Part shown: piece after piece, positions 43,508 through 52,407 of the stretch | Numbering within the stretch: position 1 is the stretch's first letter | Layout of the letters: each line of letters opens with the position of its first letter | DNA from: Pseudomonadota bacterium | Lineage (GTDB): Bacteria; Desulfobacterota; Desulfobulbia; Desulfobulbales; Desulfocapsaceae | Assembly (NCBI GenBank): GCA_018820855.1 | Contig: JAHJNL010000067.1 | Coordinates: forward strand, 1 to 64,000 | Direction of reading: 5' to 3' | DNA: 64,000 nucleotides | Notes under the pieces: generated by a model | Told to the model about the DNA's origin: nothing | Databases searched by the model: none | Seen by the model: only the letters and a program-made list of their open reading frames with translations | Translations under genes and position numbers: made by a program

Positions 43508-45618
43508 AAAAATCGATATACTCCATGTGCGGGATGTGCACGGTACGCTGTCCCATTCGCGTGGAGTCGGAAGACAACAAAGTAACCTGGATAGAAGGCA
43601 ACCAACACCTTCTTGGCGGTGCGCTTTGTGCGAAAGGGTCGGCAGGGCCTGCCCTGGTTGCAGACAAAGAACGGCCACAACAGCCACTAATCCGGGTAGG
43701 TGATCGAGGAGCTGGTCGCTGGAAAAAGGTCAGCTGGGACACTGCTCTTGACTATATCGCTGACAAACTCAAAAAGATCAAAGAAGAACATGGCCCTGAG
43801 TCTGTTGTCCTTTCATCCAGAGGTGGTCCATGGCAGAACATGTACAAAACCTTCATTCACGCCTTTGGTTCCCCCAATTATACCAACCATGACTGCACCT
43901 GCGGACGCAACACCCATCATGCCAGCCTTTCTCTCAATGGCGTTGGAAGAAAGGGTTTTGTCTATGACATAAAAAATGCCAAACACCTGGTTCTTTTTGG
44001 TCGGAACATGTTCTCATCTCTGCGTATCGCCGAAAACCTGCAAACCTTGGACATGCTGGACAATGGTGGAAAGCTCACCTATGTGGATGTGCGCCAGACC
44101 ATGACCGGACTTAAAGCGGATCGTTTTTTTCAGGTGCGCCCGGGAACCGATTATGCCCTCATTCTTGCTATGATTCATGAGATTATCAAAAGAGATGCCT
44201 ATGATCATGATTTCATAGAGCAATATGTGAGTGGCTTTGATGAACTCAGCAATTTCATAGAACAGTATACTCCGGCATGGGCTGCAACAGAGTGCGGTAT
44301 CAAGGAGAAATCCATTCATGCATTTATTGATGAAATTATACCTGCCATGCCCAAGGTTATTTTTCACCCTGGCTGGAATCTGTCACGTTATAAAGATTCA
44401 TTCTATGCCAGTCGCGGTCTGCATATCTTAAACGTACTGATGGGGAACATTGAGCAGAAAGGTGGATTGATTATCCCCAAAGGTCCTGGTGATTGTGGAG
44501 TAAAAGGTATTCGCAGCCTCGACTGTGCAAAACCTGATATCAAACGTGCAGATGGTGTCGGCTGGAAATACAAACATTTTGACAAGGGCCCAGGCCTTGC
44601 CCATTTGTTTTTTGACGCCATGGAAAAAGAAGAGCCTTACCCAGTTAAGGCCTGGATAACCATGCGGCATGACCCTTTCAGCGGCATGCCGGATCCGCAA
44701 CGGCAAAAAGCTTCTTTTGACCACTGTGACCTCCTGGTCGCCATTGATACCCATTACGGTGAGTTCAGCTGGTATGCCGATGTGATTCTTCCCGAATCCA
44801 CATACCTGGAAAGAGAGAGCACCATTTGCGTACAGAAAGGTTTAAAACCCCGCCTGGCCGTGCGCAGGAAGGCAGTAGAACCTGAGGCCGATACCAAACC
44901 GGCCTGGTGGATCTTCAAAGAGCTCGCCAAGCGACTCGATATCGCTGAACATTTCCCATACAATACCATAGAAGAACTCTGGGACTGGCAGCTTGAGCCT
45001 ACAGGCTTTTCCATGAAGGATTTTGATGAAAAAGGTTTCATTTCTCTCACTGATGATCCGATCATGTATGACCCGAAAAACCTTGAAGGACAGTTTGCTA
45101 CGCCTTCCGGGAAGATAGAAATCATCAGTAAAAAACTGACGGATGCCGGACTCCCCTCATTAAAGGAATATGAGTCTCCCCTTAAACCGGAAAAAGGTAT
45201 GTTCAGGCTGGTCTATGGCCGCTCTGCTGTACACAGTCATGGACACACAACAAATAATCCTCTGCTCAATGAGTTAATGCCGGAAAACAGCCTCTGGATA
45301 AATACCAAGGTCGCCAACAAACTGGGTATTGCCAACGGCGATCTTGTAGATATAGCTGCAGAGAATGCAAGCTACACAGGTACGATGAATGCCCATGTTG
45401 TCGACTATATCCATCCTGAAGCAGTATACATGGTGCATGGATTCGGCAAACACATCCCCTTACAGACGAGGTCATATCATGCCGGAGTCAGTGACCAAAA
45501 GCTGATGGTTGGAAAACTTGACGACTGGGATCAGGCAGGCGGAGCCATAAATCTTTGCGAGTCTTTTGTCCATGTGCGGCGCAGTGTCCGGAACCTGAAG
45601 AGGAGGGTCGAATTATGA
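43504..45618 (+). CDS. Molybdopterin oxidoreductase, PsrA/PhsA-like catalytic subunit
   Basis: ATG follows GCGGAGGAA. The N-terminal 4Fe-4S motif is Cys9, Cys12, Cys16 and Cys42 (MCGMCTVRC ... LCAKGSAG). The Mo-bis-MGD domains follow with HDCTCGRNTHHAS (Cys132 or Cys134 as likely metal ligand), LVLFGRNMFSS, and a C-terminal dinucleotide-binding domain (VYGRSAVHSHGHTTNNPLL, HPEAVYMVHGFG). It looks closest to polysulfide/thiosulfate reductases of the DMSO-reductase family. There is no twin-arginine leader, so a cytoplasmic location is predicted, unlike periplasmic PhsA/PsrA. The substrate is not proven; tetrathionate, arsenate or another oxyanion remain possible. Confidence 0.9.
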   Translation: MKKSIYSMCGMCTVRCPIRVESEDNKVTWIEGNQHLLGGALCAKGSAGPALVADKERPQQPLIRVGDRGAGRWKKVSWDTALDYIADKLKKIKEEHGPESVVLSSRGGPWQNMYKTFIHAFGSPNYTNHDCTCGRNTHHASLSLNGVGRKGFVYDIKNAKHLVLFGRNMFSSLRIAENLQTLDMLDNGGKLTYVDVRQTMTGLKADRFFQVRPGTDYALILAMIHEIIKRDAYDHDFIEQYVSGFDELSNFIEQYTPAWAATECGIKEKSIHAFIDEIIPAMPKVIFHPGWNLSRYKDSFYASRGLHILNVLMGNIEQKGGLIIPKGPGDCGVKGIRSLDCAKPDIKRADGVGWKYKHFDKGPGLAHLFFDAMEKEEPYPVKAWITMRHDPFSGMPDPQRQKASFDHCDLLVAIDTHYGEFSWYADVILPESTYLERESTICVQKGLKPRLAVRRKAVEPEADTKPAWWIFKELAKRLDIAEHFPYNTIEELWDWQLEPTGFSMKDFDEKGFISLTDDPIMYDPKNLEGQFATPSGKIEIISKKLTDAGLPSLKEYESPLKPEKGMFRLVYGRSAVHSHGHTTNNPLLNELMPENSLWINTKVANKLGIANGDLVDIAAENASYTGTMNAHVVDYIHPEAVYMVHGFGKHIPLQTRSYHAGVSDQKLMVGKLDDWDQAGGAINLCESFVHVRRSVRNLKRRVEL

Positions 45619-46067
45619 ACAAATACATGATCTACCTCAATTCCAAAAGATGTATTGGCTGCCACGGCTGTGAGGTCCATTGCAAAGCGGTCAAAGGATT
45701 ACCGGTTGGCCCCTTTCTCTGCGAAATTGACCACAAGGCTGTCCCCAGTGTGAAAGGCGTTCCGAAAACCGAATTTACTTTCCGCTCCTGTTATCACTGT
45801 GACAATCCTCTCTGCGTACCGATCTGTCCAACAGATGCCATGATCAAACGAGCAGATGGTATCGTCTACATTGATCAGGAAAAATGTATCGGCTGCATGG
45901 CCTGTGCAGGTGCCTGTCCCTGGACAATTCCGGAGATGAATCCGGATACAAAAAAGGCAGTAAAATGTGACTACTGTATGGATCGGGTTGATGCCGGGCT
46001 GAAGCCTGCCTGTGTCACCAAGTGTACAACCCATGCCCTGAAATTTGTTACGCTGCAGGAAGTATAA
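45615..46067 (+). CDS. Four-cluster iron-sulfur subunit (DmsB/PhsB-like)
   Basis: The ATG at 45615 overlaps the catalytic-subunit stop (ATGA) after AGGAGGG. Sixteen cysteines form four 4Fe-4S sites: CIGCHGCEVHC, CYHCDNPLCVPIC, CIGCMACAGAC and CDYCMDRVDAGLKPACVTKC. It wires electrons to the molybdopterin subunit. No NrfD- or cytochrome-b-type membrane subunit follows, so the electron donor must be soluble, or be contacted through the membrane protein at 42845. Confidence 0.92.
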   Translation: MNKYMIYLNSKRCIGCHGCEVHCKAVKGLPVGPFLCEIDHKAVPSVKGVPKTEFTFRSCYHCDNPLCVPICPTDAMIKRADGIVYIDQEKCIGCMACAGACPWTIPEMNPDTKKAVKCDYCMDRVDAGLKPACVTKCTTHALKFVTLQEV

Positions 46068-46073
46068 TATAAA

Positions 46074-46108
46074 GATTGTCGAGAGACCTGGGCGGTCTCT
46101 CGACAATC
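46074..46108 (+). terminator. Strong hairpin after the molybdoenzyme operon
   Basis: A perfect 15-bp stem (GATTGTCGAGAGACC / GGTCTCTCGACAATC) with a 5-base loop lies 7 bp after the last stop. There is no T-run, so it may stabilise the transcript or need a cofactor to terminate. Confidence 0.6.
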
Positions 46109-46302
46109 ACCTTCCTCAACAAGAAGCGTCCACTCTCCTGGTAGGAACTGCTCCAGCCACGAACAATCCCCAAAACTTCCCATGCACTTGGAACTTGAAT
46201 TCAGCGAGTGACCATTGTCGGTACAGAATACCTTCCTGCGAGTGCAGACAGGTTGCCGGAAATTTCGATTGCTCCTTCTGGTGACACAAGTCTTGAGTCG
46301 AT

Positions 46303-46347
46303 CCCAATACGACAGGCATGATTGATTATCGTGCCTGTCGTATTGGG
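46303..46347 (-). terminator. Strong hairpin at the end of the ADH operon
   Basis: A perfect 16-bp stem (CCCAATACGACAGGCA at 46303-46318 with TGCCTGTCGTATTGGG at 46332-46347) around a 13-base loop, 20 bp past the stop of the minus-strand gene. As with the hairpin at 46074 there is no T-tract. The two mark the ends of convergent operons. Confidence 0.55.
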
Positions 46348-46366
46348 CATTCACAGGAAAGAGTGA

Positions 46367-47365
46367 TCAGGCGTCATGCATTTGAAGGTAAACCAGTGTC
46401 TGATTTAGCAGTTGATAGGCTATTTCTCCAAATGTGATTGGCCCGACAAAGGGTGAAGTCTGCTTCCCTTCTAAGCCGGAATAGAGATAATTCAGTATAC
46501 AGTTGCATGAGAAGACAACACTTTCTTCGGACAATCCGATTTCCTGCAACTGCGCTGTAAAGGCTGAGGCATAGTCATCAACAGCCTTGGCATGTTTATA
46601 TCGAACCCCGCTAAAGACCGGTGCATAGAACTTCACCACGCCGGTAGCTTGACTTATATCCTGAAAACTGACATTGACCAAAGCACCATAATAGTCGGCC
46701 ACTAACGGAAGCTTGGTATCCAATTTATTTCGTTCAATATAGGCAACAAAATTCTCTTTTACCCCATTAACATTCACATCTGTGCAGCTGAACCCATCTT
46801 CTGGGAAAGTCAGAGTGTCACCGTCGCTCTGCTCGAATATATTGACTATACCAACATCAATGGCTTTCCCTGGCGGCAGGGTAACATGCATGACAATAGC
46901 AGCTTGTTCAATGACCTCTCCGGTCTGTCCGTTAAAGACTTTGGGCGTTACCTTACCCAAGTTGTCCAGATGGACACCGGAAATCCAGCCAATCAGAGGC
47001 CTTGCGCCAAAATCCTTGTAATTGGGTGCATTGATGGCAAAAGTGCTGTGTACACTACTCAGCGCAGGTATAATAACGAAGCTGAAACCACTGTCTCCCC
47101 CGTCACAATAGACCTGACCAAGTTGGTTCTCGTCATATGATTGAATTTCCACCCCGGCAGCCATTGCCGATATATCGGTAACGAAAATCATGTCTTGCGA
47201 AACCATACCACCTTGTTTGGGGGTGATAAAGTATGGAATAGTACCAGCTATCCATTTACCCTTTGGTAATTGAGCGAGGAGATTTTCCTCACCGGCAAGT
47301 AGAAGTGTCTGTCCCTGGGAAATCCGTTGCGTGACTTCGGCAGAAGTCAAAATATCCTGTTGCAT
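46367..47365 (-). CDS. FIST-like protein of the alcohol dehydrogenase operon
   Basis: ATG follows AAGGAGGCATT. A 332-residue cytosolic protein. The N-terminus (GQTLLLAGEENLLAQLPKGK, WIAGTIPYF) resembles a conserved bacterial family I cannot name with certainty. The C-terminus (SCNCILNYLYSGLEGKQ, FVGPITFGEIAYQLLNQTLV) mirrors the FIST-C ending (cysteine, then TYGEI, then NQT), so a distant FIST relationship is inferred. It is 9 bp downstream of a 77-residue gene and in line with an Fe-ADH, which suggests ligand sensing tied to alcohol or aldehyde metabolism. Confidence 0.7.
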   Translation of the reverse strand: MQQDILTSAEVTQRISQGQTLLLAGEENLLAQLPKGKWIAGTIPYFITPKQGGMVSQDMIFVTDISAMAAGVEIQSYDENQLGQVYCDGGDSGFSFVIIPALSSVHSTFAINAPNYKDFGARPLIGWISGVHLDNLGKVTPKVFNGQTGEVIEQAAIVMHVTLPPGKAIDVGIVNIFEQSDGDTLTFPEDGFSCTDVNVNGVKENFVAYIERNKLDTKLPLVADYYGALVNVSFQDISQATGVVKFYAPVFSGVRYKHAKAVDDYASAFTAQLQEIGLSEESVVFSCNCILNYLYSGLEGKQTSPFVGPITFGEIAYQLLNQTLVYLQMHDA

Positions 47366-47374
47366 AATGCCTCC

Positions 47375-47608
47375 TTATCCGAAGATGGTTTTAAGATCGT
47401 CCTGTACGGTCGGACTGGTACTGTTCTTTTCGAAGAGGACGTGTAATTGGTCGACGCCCTCTTGGACTTTTGCTGGTGTTGGGTCGGCGCTGACAGTGCG
47501 TACCATACGGCTAAGAAATATTTTCGCCGCCAAAAATTTCAGCGTATAGGTCTTTTTGCCGGTCACAATGTTTGCCCATTGTGGATTTGTTTTTGGGGGA
47601 ACATTCAT
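47375..47608 (-). CDS. Small conserved-looking protein, 77 aa
   Basis: Preceded by GAGGTG. Basic N-terminal half (IVTGKKTYTLKFLAAKIFLS) followed by a helical, acidic half (AKVQEGVDQLHVLFEKNSTS). No signal peptide or metal motif. Its position, tight between the Fe-ADH and the FIST-like gene with a 9-bp gap to the latter, argues that it is real. Possibly an accessory subunit of its neighbour. Confidence 0.65.
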   Translation of the reverse strand: MNVPPKTNPQWANIVTGKKTYTLKFLAAKIFLSRMVRTVSADPTPAKVQEGVDQLHVLFEKNSTSPTVQDDLKTIFG

Positions 47609-47682
47609 TGATGTACACCTCTATATGAAGTTAAGATGAAATGCACCTACCTGGATGAATCAGCAGGTGCACTATCGGTTAC

Positions 47683-48864
47683 TTACAACGCAGCCTCATA
47701 AATAGCTGCGACATCGGCATCTTTGAGCTGACGGGGATTAGTCAAACCACAGGCATCTTTTTGGGCATTGCCGGTCATGATGGCGATATCTTCTTTCCTT
47801 ACGTTCTTTCCATAGCGCTTGCCCAGCTCAATGAGTCCGGAGGGTATACCAACGTCGGTGGACAATTGTTTGATGGCATCCAGGCATTTCTCGGCAGCGG
47901 CACGTTCGGACAGTCCGTCTACATTCTCACCCAGGAACCTGGCCATATCGACATAACGTTCCAATTTGGCATTAAGGTTTGCACGTTGCACATGGGGCAA
48001 GAGAATGGCGTTGCATTCACCGTGGGGAAGATCATAAAATCCTCCAAGTTGATGTGCCATGGCATGGACATGACCAAGACTCGCATTGTTAAACGCCATC
48101 CCGGCAAGAAACTGGGCGTAACACATACCGTCTCGGGCTTCAAGATCTGAACCGTTAGCGACCGCCTTGCGCAGGAATTTGGCAATCAGTTCGATGGACT
48201 TCTGGGCACAAGCATCAGTCATGTGGGTCGCAATGGTAGAGACATAGGCCTCCACTGCATGGGTCAGAGCATCCATACCGGTGGCTGCGGTCAATGCAGG
48301 GGGCATGCCTACCATCAGCAGCGGATCATCTATGGCGATACCTGGAGTGACACGCCAATCAACAATAGCCATCTTCACCTTCCGCGAGGTGTCGGTGATG
48401 ATACAAAAACGAGTCATTTCCGAGGCGGTTCCTGCTGTCGTGTTGACCGCCAGATAAGGGGGCATTGGCTTGGTCGATTTATCCACTCCTTCATAGTCGT
48501 GGATCTTACCACCATTGGCGACGACTAGCCCAATCCCTTTGCCGCAATCATGAGAACTTCCGCCACCTAGAGAAATGAGAGAATCGCATTTCTCGGAATT
48601 ATATATCTTAACACCTTCGTGAACGTTATTGTCCGTTGGGTTGGGAATAGTTTCATCATAAACTTGGTAGGACATCTTCGCCACGTCAAGTAGATCCGTT
48701 ATCTGCTTGGTAATCCCGGCACCGGTAATACCTTTGTCAGTGACAATAAGAGGTTTCTTCCCTCCAAGTGCTTTGATTTTGTCAGGAATTTGTTTTGCGG
48801 CACCAATACCTATCAGCGTAACACTGGGGATAAAGAAGCCATATACCATTTCTTGAATTGCCAT
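47683..48864 (-). CDS. Iron-dependent alcohol dehydrogenase
   Basis: ATG follows GAGGTTCGAAC. 393 residues of the group III ADH family: nucleotide-binding ISLGGGSSHDCGKGIGL, then the metal-binding region GMDALTHAVEAYVS (Asp and His), LGHVHAMAHQLGGFYDLPHGECNA (two more His). It interconverts primary alcohols and aldehydes with NAD(H). A close methanol/ethanol-dehydrogenase-type relative is likely. It is first in a three-gene operon and may feed, or drain, aldehydes handled by AOR enzymes. Confidence 0.93.
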   Translation of the reverse strand: MAIQEMVYGFFIPSVTLIGIGAAKQIPDKIKALGGKKPLIVTDKGITGAGITKQITDLLDVAKMSYQVYDETIPNPTDNNVHEGVKIYNSEKCDSLISLGGGSSHDCGKGIGLVVANGGKIHDYEGVDKSTKPMPPYLAVNTTAGTASEMTRFCIITDTSRKVKMAIVDWRVTPGIAIDDPLLMVGMPPALTAATGMDALTHAVEAYVSTIATHMTDACAQKSIELIAKFLRKAVANGSDLEARDGMCYAQFLAGMAFNNASLGHVHAMAHQLGGFYDLPHGECNAILLPHVQRANLNAKLERYVDMARFLGENVDGLSERAAAEKCLDAIKQLSTDVGIPSGLIELGKRYGKNVRKEDIAIMTGNAQKDACGLTNPRQLKDADVAAIYEAAL

Positions 48865-49218
48865 GTTCGAACCTCATTTGGTTTTGTTGAGTTATCTGTA
48901 AGAAATAACAAGTGGATTGATTTTTCTAGATTGAACAAAACATAGGTGAGACAGGAATTTCTTTTTTGTGACCAGCGGGTCATGGCCAAATTATCTGAGC
49001 AGTCACCTCCTTACAGTGATTTGTTGAAAAAGATTCCCATGATTCTAAAAAGATACATTTCGTCTGTCCCAACTCGGAATTCGAGGCTTACAGGAACTTA
49101 AAGATGGAAACATACTCCTTTGTATCACAAAGTGTGAGCCATATACAAGGCGAGGTGGCAAGAAATCTCTTTCTCAGGTGAGACATAATCTCTTTGTCTG
49201 ACAAAACGATTACTTAGA
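48865..49218. other. Promoter region of the ADH operon
   Basis: About 350 bp between the ADH start and the IS element. It contains a perfect dyad CTTTGT-ATC-ACAAAG at 49118-49132 and two AATCTCTTT direct repeats about 21 bp apart (near 49167 and 49188), which could be regulator sites. No gene. Confidence 0.45.
49118..49132. promoter_or_regulatory. 6-3-6 inverted repeat upstream of the ADH operon
   Basis: CTTTGTATCACAAAG is a perfect dyad of the size bound by dimeric regulators, about 255 bp upstream of the ADH start. It may belong to the ADH operon, but no matching regulator is adjacent. Confidence 0.35.
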
Positions 49219-49339
49219 GGGTTCCTTGAAAAATAAAATGCAATAACCAAGCAATTACATCCACATACGCCGTGCAATAGCAGCGTGTTGTGTTATGTTT
49301 TGAGGCATTAAGTAATACATTTCAATACGGAGCCTCAAT

Positions 49340-50177
49340 ATGAAACAGCTTGGAATTTTCGATTTTGACATTCGTATAGATCGTATCAACAAAGCAGGTG
49401 ACCCTCTGGTTAAGCTTAACGACACCATTGACTGGGAGATATTTCGCTCTACTCTTGAGGAAGCGCGGAAAAAACCGAAGAAATCGAAAGCTGGCGCCAA
49501 AGGGTTTGATGTGGTTTTGTTGTGTAAGATCCTTATCCTGCAATCGTTGTACAATCTTTCTGACGAAGCCCTGGAATTTCAAATTCTTGACCGCTACTCT
49601 TTTTCTAGGTTCCTTGGACTTCATGCTGCCAGCAAGGTTCCTGACGCAACCACCATATGGCGTTTTCGGGAAGATTTGACACAAGCCGCGGCAAAAAGAT
49701 ACTGATGCTCGCTGGACAAGAAAGAATAAAAAAAATTTCTTCGGCTATAAGAACCATATTTCTGTTGATGTGAAACACAAATTTATCAGAGAGTACACCG
49801 TGACCAGGGCCAACGTGCATGACAGCAATGTTTTCGAAGAACTTCTTGATCCCAATAACAGTAGTAAAGACGTTTGGGCAGATTCTGCATATCGCTCCCA
49901 AGAGGCAATAGAGAAGTTGCGGGAAAATGGTTATAGGGAGCATATTCAGCGAAAAGGCTCTCGTAGTCGTAAGCTCTCGAACTGGGAGCAACAGGGAAAC
50001 AGAACTAGATCCAGAATTCGATCCAGAGTTGAACATATCTTTGGCGTTCAGGCACAACGGGCTGGGAATATGATTTTGCGTGGCATTGGAATTGTACGCT
50101 CCGGGGCCCAAATAGGGTTGCGTAACCTGGCCTTTAATCTTGATCGATATGGTACTCTTTACGTTTCCCATGGCTGA
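49340..50177 (+). pseudogene. IS5-family transposase with internal deletion and frameshift
   Basis: The N-terminal part (MKQLGIFDFDIRIDRINKAG to FREDLTQ) ends at a stop at 49705. The C-terminal part runs in another frame from about 49692 (QKDTDARWTRKNKKNFFGYK, VWADSAYRSQEAIEKL, RSRVEHIFGVQ). By comparison with the family, roughly 65-70 residues between the parts are missing, including the first catalytic Asp; the second Asp (WADSAY) and the Glu (RVEHIFG) remain. It therefore cannot transpose by itself. Confidence 0.85.
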
Positions 50178-50200
50178 GGTGCGTCCAATTAATTGATTCC

Positions 50201-50294
50201 TATCATATCTGGGCCATTTGCTCAGATATGATAGTGAAATTTAAAAAAACATAGAGCATCCATGGATACTTTTTTGAGAATGGATGCTCTATGT
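50201..50294 (+). terminator. Two hairpins in the IS right end
   Basis: TATCATATCTG (50201) pairs with CAGATATGATA (50223), and ACATAGAGCATCCA (50249) pairs with TGGATGCTCTATGT (50281). Both stems are perfect. They lie after the transposase remnant and could stop transcription reaching the peptidase gene. Confidence 0.5.
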
Positions 50295-50357
50295 AAAAAC
50301 TAGGAATCTGAAAAGTTCACTTTTCAAGGTTCCCATAAGACAGCAATGGAGTGACAA

Positions 50358-51737
50358 ATGGCTACGGCAACAACACGAAATAATTATCTGGATGAAAACC
50401 AGAGCAGATTCATAGAACAATTACTGGAATGGCTGGCCATTCCAAGCATCAGCACCCTTCCCGAACATAAGGACGATGTTCGCAGGGCCGCCGATTGGGT
50501 CAGAGATAAGCTGGTGGCAATGGGTTTCCCCGAAGCAAAGACCATAGCAACCGAGGGACATCCTCTGGTCTATGGTCAGTGGCTCATTGACAACAAGCGA
50601 CCGACCCTGCTTTTTTACGGTCATTATGATGTTCAGCCGGTTGACCCCATTGATGAATGGCAAACCCCGCCTTTTCAACCAACCATCCGTGACGGCAACA
50701 TTTACTGTCGAGGGGCAAGTGACGATAAGGCGCAGATTATGCTCGTTCTTGCAGCGCTCGAAGCATGGATCAAAGTCGATGGCGCCCTACCGTTAAATAT
50801 TAAAATCCTTCTCGAAGGCGAGGAGGAAGCAGGTGGAGCATCCATCGCCAGGTATGTGCAGGAAAATCCGGAATTTCTCCGAGCCGATGCGGTTTTAATC
50901 TGCGACACCCATATGGTCCACCCGAAACAACCGTCACTTGTAACCGGCCTGCGGGGCGTGCTCTACACCGAACTGGCTGTATCTGGGGCCAAAACAGACC
51001 TTCATTCCGGCAGTTATGGCGGAGTGGCCCCTAACCCGATCCATGCACTCTGCATACTGATAAGTCGGCTGAAGGGCGAGGACGGAGTTATTCAGATCCC
51101 GGAACTTGCCGCTGCCATCCCCATACCCTCGGCTGCCGAGGAACTCTTCTGGCAGGAAGATCCATTGCATGCCAAGGAGGCCTTGTGCACCGAAATGGGC
51201 GTCGAAGAGCTGGTGGGAGAAAAGGAATACCCAGCTCTGGAAAGAATAGGCCTGCGGCCAGCCCTGGAGGTTCATGGCATTCGAGGCGGATTTACCGGGA
51301 CAGGGGCAAAAACAGTTATCCCGGCCTCGGCTATTGCCAAAGTGAGTTTGCGCCTTCCGGCGGGTCTCGAGCCAAACGAGGTGTTTGCCTGGCTGGAGAA
51401 GGCGGTAGACGAAAAGATCCCAGGCGGCCACAAAGTCCGTCTCTCCAATCTGCATAGTGGAAAAGGCTTTTACATAGAGCACGACAACCGCTATATCCGA
51501 GCCGCTGCCGAGGCCCTCGAGTCAGCCTATGGCACGGCCCCGGTATTTATGCGTGAAGGCGGTTCCATCCCCATCGCTGCACTGTTCGATACAGTACTAA
51601 AAACCCCGGTGGTTTTAATGGGCTTTGGACTGCCCGACGACAATATCCACGCCCCCAATGAAAAATTCAGTATCAATCAGTTCAATAAGGGAACGAAGAC
51701 GGTAGCCGATTTCCTTGGACGTTTGACAAGCGGATAA
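50358..51737 (+). CDS. M20-family metallopeptidase (dipeptidase-like)
   Basis: Preceded by TGGAGTG. 459 residues with M20 landmarks: LLFYGHYDVQPVDP (metal His and catalytic Asp), YCRGASDDKAQIMLVLAALE (bridging Asp), ILLEGEEEAGG (catalytic Glu pair), VLICDTHM and a C-terminal HAPNEKFS (last metal His). The dimerisation domain is between residues ~200 and 350. It is likely a cytosolic dipeptidase of the ArgE/DapE/CNDP clan. It is isolated between IS remnants; a GGGGG/CCCCC-type hairpin follows the stop without a T-run. Confidence 0.92.
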   Translation: MATATTRNNYLDENQSRFIEQLLEWLAIPSISTLPEHKDDVRRAADWVRDKLVAMGFPEAKTIATEGHPLVYGQWLIDNKRPTLLFYGHYDVQPVDPIDEWQTPPFQPTIRDGNIYCRGASDDKAQIMLVLAALEAWIKVDGALPLNIKILLEGEEEAGGASIARYVQENPEFLRADAVLICDTHMVHPKQPSLVTGLRGVLYTELAVSGAKTDLHSGSYGGVAPNPIHALCILISRLKGEDGVIQIPELAAAIPIPSAAEELFWQEDPLHAKEALCTEMGVEELVGEKEYPALERIGLRPALEVHGIRGGFTGTGAKTVIPASAIAKVSLRLPAGLEPNEVFAWLEKAVDEKIPGGHKVRLSNLHSGKGFYIEHDNRYIRAAAEALESAYGTAPVFMREGGSIPIAALFDTVLKTPVVLMGFGLPDDNIHAPNEKFSINQFNKGTKTVADFLGRLTSG

Positions 51738-51870
51738 GTGGACAGGGGGCTGCACGCCACGCAGATGTCCCCCCCAAAGTGACAAGTAATGGTCACCCAA
51801 CTGAATCTACTTGGAAACTGGAAAATGGTACCTTGGCATTTTATCACATGAATGGGATATCCTCTACTCG

Positions 51871-52118
51871 CTTCACACAGGTTCAGCACGGATGGGCGTG
51901 GAGCTTGGCGGGACAGTGTATTCGTTGAAAGATTATGGAGATCAGAAAAATACGAACAAATCTAGTCACATGATTACGACTCGACCAACGAAGTCCGGAA
52001 ATCGATTATGCAATATCTGGACTGGGATAACCGATCAAGGCCTCATTCCCGATTGGGAAAAAGAACACCAGATGAGGCCTACAATATGATGCTACCGATA
52101 ATCGAGAAGGCAGCTTAA
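51871..52118 (+). pseudogene. IS3-family transposase C-terminal remnant
   Basis: One frame reads HRFSTDGRGAWRDSVFVERL, then WRSEKYEQI, an in-frame TAG at 51963, and DYDSTNEVRKSIMQYLDWDN, RSRPHSRLGKRTPDEAY, ending TAA at 52116-52118. This is the last ~80 residues of an IS3-type integrase-core transposase, including the third catalytic residue (Glu of VFVERLW). The first two acidic residues are absent. The sequence just beyond (to about 52185, CTGTTCAAACAAACTGAGCC) resembles the usual right end of such elements. Confidence 0.8.
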
Positions 52119-52335
52119 TATAAGGCAGAGGCTCTACTTAAAAACAACAGAACACTGTTCAAACAAACTGAGCCACCTCTCTACTATGGGCATACAAAGA
52201 AAAGGAGAAATGTGTGCTGATAGACTTCTCTGCGAGAGTCCCTGTGATCTGATGGGGTGAGTCTATAGTTCATTCATTTTTTATTTGTTTTTTCTCTTTC
52301 TTTCGCGCTATAAAGAAAGAAGAATTTGAATAAAA

Positions 52336-52407
52336 AAAAGAAAAAGCCAAACCTGTCGCAGGACAGGGACGGAAAGCCACGGGTCGATCAGATAGCCGGG
52401 TTACCTT
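52336..52407 (+). ncRNA. Cyclic-di-GMP-I (GEMM) riboswitch
   Basis: The conserved blocks of the GEMM-I aptamer appear in order: AAAAGCCAAACC, a first hairpin CCTGTCGCAGGACAGG with a GNRA-type GCAG loop, GGACGGAAAGCCACGGGTC, and AGCCGGGTTACC. This is the arrangement known to bind cyclic di-GMP between the two stems (with the GGAC..AAAGCC junction). It lies about 110 bases upstream of the exported Hcp-like gene. Three diguanylate cyclases are encoded in the window. The outer stem P1 is poorly paired by eye. Confidence 0.85.

Larger units (their letters stand above)
49219..50333 (+). mobile_element. Deleted IS5-family insertion sequence
   Basis: The ends are imperfect inverted repeats: GGGTTCCTTGAAAAATAAA at 49219 and, on the opposite strand at 50333, GGGAACCTTGAAAAGTGAA. 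The interior carries a disrupted IS5-type transposase (49340-50177). No convincing target duplication was found. The right end lies only 24 bp before the M20 peptidase start, so the element may have displaced that gene's promoter. Confidence 0.8.

Noticed and set aside
46074-46347. The two strong hairpins as a small CRISPR-like or mobile element
   Set aside because: The stems differ in sequence, are not repeated elsewhere in the window and each sits just past the end of an operon, so transcript-end hairpins explain them.
51811-52089. 92-codon plus-strand frame as a gene
   Set aside because: The neighbouring frame carries the IS3 transposase remnant, so this frame is a by-product of decayed mobile DNA.
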